A stretch of DNA of 64,000 nucleotides, from assembly GCF_900700375.1 (NCBI RefSeq), contig NC_041710.1, forward strand, positions 31,055,509 through 31,119,508, written 5' to 3'. Numbering within the stretch: position 1 is the stretch's first letter; the number at the start of each line of letters is the position of its first letter. The position numbers and the translations under genes are program-made. The notes under the pieces were generated by a model, which saw only the letters and a program-made list of their open reading frames with translations, made no database searches and was not told where the DNA came from. The stretch is from Denticeps clupeoides. Taxonomy: Eukaryota; Chordata; Actinopteri; Clupeiformes; Denticipitidae. Positions 55,191-64,000 of the stretch are shown piece by piece.

Positions 55191-57203
55191 GTGAGTAGTT
55201 TTTGTCCTCCCGAACTGCCTTTTTCCCGTCCTTTTTTCTGGGGTTACAATGACTTTGAATATTTTTGAAGGATTGTGTCGCCGTTTTGTGTAGCAGGCCT
55301 AGCGTGTCCTTGCACACCGAACTGCGCTCATTTTTGATGCTTTTTGTTGCTTTACGGCAAGTGGTTGTTAAATCCGGCACATTTGGTGTGTTTTCCCTCG
55401 TTTTGGGGGTTTTCTGCGAGCTGCTCTGTTTTATTTTAGCTCATGAGACCCGTGGACTTTTTTTTTTTTTTTTTTTTTGCTCCTGTTCGAACGTCGTCAG
55501 TTTTTTTCGAGGCTTTTTGAACAACATAACTCAAATAATTTTACTTTAATCGTTGTTTTCTGTGCTGACAATAAACGATGAATGTTGGTTGTGAACATGG
55601 GCCCTTTGAGTCATTATAATTGTGTTAAAATGCAAGGCGAACTGAACACAGATGTAAGTAGCGGAAAAAAATAACGCTCCGACGGGCGGTCATTCTGACA
55701 CGTGATTGGCCGCCGTGGACCAATAGGATTTCGAGCTGTTGACCACGCGGGTCTGTGTTCTTTGCCTTGTCCTGTCGCCAGTTATAGCACATTGATTTAG
55801 AATTCCTGTTACCTGTACAAACAGTAATATACATCTCTTTGATGGCTGAAGTGGTGTGGGTTTTTATTTTACTACTATTTTACAAAAGTTGTAAAATGAG
55901 AAACTCGAGGGCATGTTAATGGCCGCGATCTATGACACTGTGCCACGTAAATCTGCTTTCTCTGAAGTGGAGTCTGTATTTTTAGCTGAACACACCATTT
56001 TAGATGTAGCTTTTAAGACTTGGTCCAGTAGAAAACATCAAGCTTCCCAAATTAGTTTTCTGTGTTTTGCTTTCAAGTTCTGTGAATTGATTGTTTGCAA
56101 GTGTTCAGGTGTTTCTATTACAGTGTATGATCGTGAGCCATTAAGCAACCTGCATATATCGGTGAAGATCACCTGAAGATTGCAGGTGGTATCTAGCCTG
56201 CTTGGGAATCTCTCAGAGATAAAGGGAATGATCACCCACATTTACACTGAACCAACAGCACATATTTCTTCCCAGTTATTCTTAACAGCAGCCACAAACT
56301 CCACCAGTCACCTTTACCCCGTTTACACCAACACGAAGGAGGGGCTTGTTTGCGACACTTTTGATTCTGGGTTTTCATTGCAGGGAGTGCTGAAGATCTG
56401 CTTTGAAATGTCTGTGGTGGAAAAGGGTTTAAAAAAAAAAAAAAAAAAAAAAGTGAAGTTTTTAAGTTTGCTAAGTTATGCCTGGCTCGTCCCAAAACCA
56501 GACACAGACCTAAACCGGGTTACTGCATAACAGGCATGTTCTTTTTAAGTGTTTCTCATTAATAAAGGATAAAGCTGATATTAATGATAATTCACCATTT
56601 GGTTTTCTTGGATAAGCTCCAGCTTTCCTGTTACATGTATGAAATATATAGATCAATAGTAAAAAAAAAAAAAAAACACAATAATTATTTTCCGTAAATA
56701 GTAAAGATAACAAACTTTCACTGTGCTGCTGAATGTAGGATGCTCATGCAATACCACTGGCAGTCCAGAATAGGGTGAGCAAAAAATCCAGGTCACGGGG
56801 ACAGAATTTGTGAACTGCTAATTTGCCAGTCTCCTCTAATCATAATGTCATAACACCTCATGACTGCAGTAGTATCCTTGACATGGACGAGGTGGAATGA
56901 ATGCTCAACTGCCGGTTTGGGATGGTCTGGTTCTTCAGCGTTGCTGTTAGCTCAGAACTGCTTAATCTGCTCACTTGAAGAGCTCTGGTTTATTGTCTCA
57001 TGTAAAGCTTTATGTGTGTTGCTCCTCCATTATCTGGCTGGAGAGAAGTGTATGACCCTATTGTTCTAAAATTTTATATCATTCTATGTATTTTTTTTTT
57101 TCCTTTTTTGGGCTCTTAGTGTTCGTGGAAGGTGCTTCTGTGAATTTAGGCTAAGATTGCATAGGACCCTCTTCTACAGACGCACAGACTGCACGCTGAC
57201 AAA

Positions 57204-61761
<4,558 letters not shown>

Positions 61762-62110
61762 ACACACAATGGAGAATGTGCTGAACGGGTGTATGCATGA
61801 ACACTAAGTTAACTGGGGCAAATCTGAAGTCTGCCCTGGTAAAGACTCCAACGCCTTTTTTATGCTTATATACAATGTGGCCCTCTATGTAATATATAAT
61901 ATCAGTGTAGTCAGGGCCACTTGCTGGGTTCCCTATATGTTCAGTGAGTGTTAGCACAGTACTCTTCGACAGGTGGTAACAGACTGCATATGTGTTTGTA
62001 TGTTTTAAATGTCTTTTTTTAAGTGTGTTCATTTCGTAATATGTTGCATATGATTGCAACCTACTGCCTTTTTTTTATAATACCCAAACATCAAGTGCAA
62101 CGAAGCTTTC

Positions 62111-62128
62111 AATAAAACACCAAATAAA
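62111..62128 (+). terminator. hnrnpc: hnrnpc poly(A) signals
   Basis: Two AATAAA hexamers (62111-62116 and 62123-62128) about 350 bases after the stop codon are the likely end of the transcript. Confidence 0.7.
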
Positions 62129-62519
62129 TTTTAAGTGTGAGTCTCTCTGGCTGAGTTTGTCCATTGATTGATTACAAAATGCTCCCTTATGAAACATAAT
62201 TTGTGGTTTGAATTACAGGGGAGCAAAGACTGCAGGTAAACACATCAAAAAAATATTTCTAAAGGCGTAATAGACATGAAATGACATGTATTTCACAATT
62301 CAGTGTCATTTATTGGGTGACAGACCCAACACCCAGACTCCATGTAGCACATAATTCACAAAGTAGTGAGCAAAGGCTGTGACTATGTATGATTTCTCAT
62401 GTAATCACTGTGAATATTTTCTTGATGTTCTGTTTCCCATCAGCTGATATTGTGTTTGGCATAATTGGAACTCGAGTGAATTGTGTACTGTGTGTGGACA
62501 TCAAAATGTAGTGTACTTT

Positions 62520-63180
62520 TGGCCAAGGCAGATCAACTGTCTCTCTTCATCTTCCTATTTTTACACCAGCCATCCTCCCACACCACATCCATGAACCTAC
62601 CTGGCAGATCCACCCTTCTTCACATCTGTATATCGTGTTGCTGGAAAGTCACCAACTGCCGTAATCAAATCTCTTCTGTGTGTTGCGCACTTGGCCAATA
62701 AATCTGATTGTGATTCTGATCTCCTTCATACATCCGATTTCTCTGAACTGTTGAACCCTAGTATTTGACCTCCCACTCCCTCAACAGCTCTACTCCCTGT
62801 AAACAGCATCCTGTCGTTCTCCCTCTCACCCTCACACGTGTATTCTGCCTTGACCTACTGAACTTTATTCCTCTCCTCCAGAGCATATGCCTGCCTCTCC
62901 AGGGTCTCTTCCACTTACAGCCTACTCTCACTACAGATCACAATGTCATCTGCAAACATTATAGTCCATGGGGCCTGATCTCAGAGTGGCAACATTCAAC
63001 ATCCCTACACTAACGTCTACCCTCACCCCTGCCTTCCCCTCTACTTAGACTCCTACAGTAGTCCAATTTCAACTAGCACCCTGTCGGCGGGCCTTGACCA
63101 GTGCTGGCTATTGATATGCTGTTACACCACATGCCCTCCTGATTTAACCCTCCCCATTTATCCAGGCTTCAGACGGACAC
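62520..63180 (-). mobile_element. Non-LTR retrotransposon fragment, RTE-like
   Basis: On the minus strand 62820-62970 encodes MFADDIVICSESR, then VEETLERQAYALERRGIKFS, with a stop between. This is a reverse transcriptase catalytic FADD motif followed by the segment typical of RTE-group fish LINEs. Flanking sequence on both sides is C-rich on the plus strand and appears to belong to the same decayed element. It is truncated and broken. Confidence 0.65.
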
Positions 63181-63189
63181 AAGGAAAAA

Positions 63190-64000
63190 TACTGACGCAT
63201 GCGTCCCTAATGGTTGACTCCCATTATACAAGCTACAGGGTGAATGGTTTCAGTTTCTAGAAGTCAGGATGATTCTGGATCAGTAGGGGAAACAGTCGCT
63301 GTTATTTGCTGCAGATCCATGTCTCAGCTCAGATTACTATGATGTAATGAAGAAAAACTATCTGCCTCCAGTTCTTTTTTTCCAGAATTGCTTAATTAAC
63401 TGATGTTAATATATAATATAAATGTCTTTCAATTAATTAAACAATACACAGATTGCTTTGCAATATGTTACAAAGGTAAAGAAAGCCATACGCAGACTCC
63501 ACAACATCTGACCACACATACTAACAACCACACATCCGATAAACCATTTCTGCTTTCTTATTTGCAATATGTCTGTATATATGTACATGAAGTTATTATA
63601 TGTATACATACATTCACAATGTTTTTATGTATATACAGATATTTTTTATATTCTCACAAACTGCTTTTTCACAGTTTTTTCCAGACCATTTATTTGTATA
63701 GTGAACTTTTTATATTGTACAGCTGGCATATCTATGCTCTTATCTTGTCCTGTCATTTCTGCTGTGATAATGTACATTTCTCATTCGTGTGTTTGTGGAT
63801 TATGATGATACGTTTCAGACCGAACTGCTAGCTGCGACCCAGCAGAATCAGATGTCAGTAACACGCAGTCTTGAAGCTAAATGAATATAAACAAGTTCCC
63901 TTATTCTTCTTAATTCTTCGCTGTTTCATTTTCAGGAGGTTGTATTATTATTATGCCTCATGAAATATAATTCACATTTTTTACCTCACAGTATATGTAA
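63190..64000. other. Window end, no gene seen
   Basis: AT-rich DNA with TGTATATA-type low complexity around 63560-63720. The open frames here come from that composition and lack splice sites or homology. Confidence 0.45.

Noticed and set aside
63403-63831. 142-residue open frame near the window end
   Set aside because: Its Tyr-, Ile- and Cys-rich product comes from TGTATATA low-complexity DNA and lacks homology or splice sites.

Overview
This is a stretch of vertebrate nuclear DNA, almost certainly from a teleost fish. The genes are intron-rich and carry GT-AG splice sites. They encode fish-like orthologues of glul, tmem275, kncn, elovl1, cdc20, cc2d1b, an apolipoprotein L and hnrnpc. The space between them is full of tRNA-derived SINEs, Tc1/mariner and hAT remnants and L2-type LINEs. 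Two SINE families dominate. SINE-A has a head reading GTGGCCTAGCGG. SINE-B has a head reading GTAGCCTAGTGGGTAA and the common fish tail GTCGCTCTGGATAAGG. I associate such SINEs with otocephalan (herring-like) fishes, but that placement is tentative.

Layout. 1-3.0 kb: glul (+), complete with a TATA promoter. 3-10.9 kb: gene-poor DNA with SINE pieces. 11-14.8 kb: a two-pass membrane protein resembling TMEM275 (-), with a probable long 3'UTR and a CpG-rich promoter. 15-17.2 kb: SINEs. 17.3-19.6 kb: kncn (kinocilin, -), reconstructed from four small exons. 20-23 kb: no gene seen. 24.0-25.9 kb: elovl1 (+), tail to tail with cdc20 (-, 26.7-29.5 kb). 31.2-35.6 kb: decayed cc2d1b (+) that lacks the C2-domain end. 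A solo LTR sits inside it, and an L2 LINE plus a duplicated copy of the elovl1/cdc20 3' junction follow it. 38.7-42.7 kb: SINEs, a foldback element and a few unassigned exon-like pieces. 42.7-48.7 kb: apolipoprotein L (-), ten coding exons. 49.2-50.0 kb: a 13-copy minisatellite upstream of apol. 50.6-52.0 kb: a whole-looking non-autonomous hAT element containing a large hairpin. 52.3-55 kb: a second minisatellite and transposon remnants. 55.1-62.1 kb: hnrnpc (+). 62.5-63.2 kb: a non-LTR retrotransposon fragment (-).

The genes do not form a pathway. They encode glutamine synthesis, very-long-chain fatty acid elongation, the mitotic APC/C activator, a ciliary membrane protein, an ApoL membrane protein and an hnRNP. 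What links them is old synteny: from memory, human GLUL, TMEM275-KNCN, ELOVL1-CDC20 and CC2D1B all lie on chromosome 1. Exon edges were set by reading frame, splice sites and remembered homologues. They should be good to within a base or two, and exon lengths were checked for frame closure. I saw no clear candidate for a wholly new biological system. The most unusual features are the elovl1/cdc20 junction duplication, the decayed cc2d1b beside it, the in-frame elovl1 intron and several palindromic elements.
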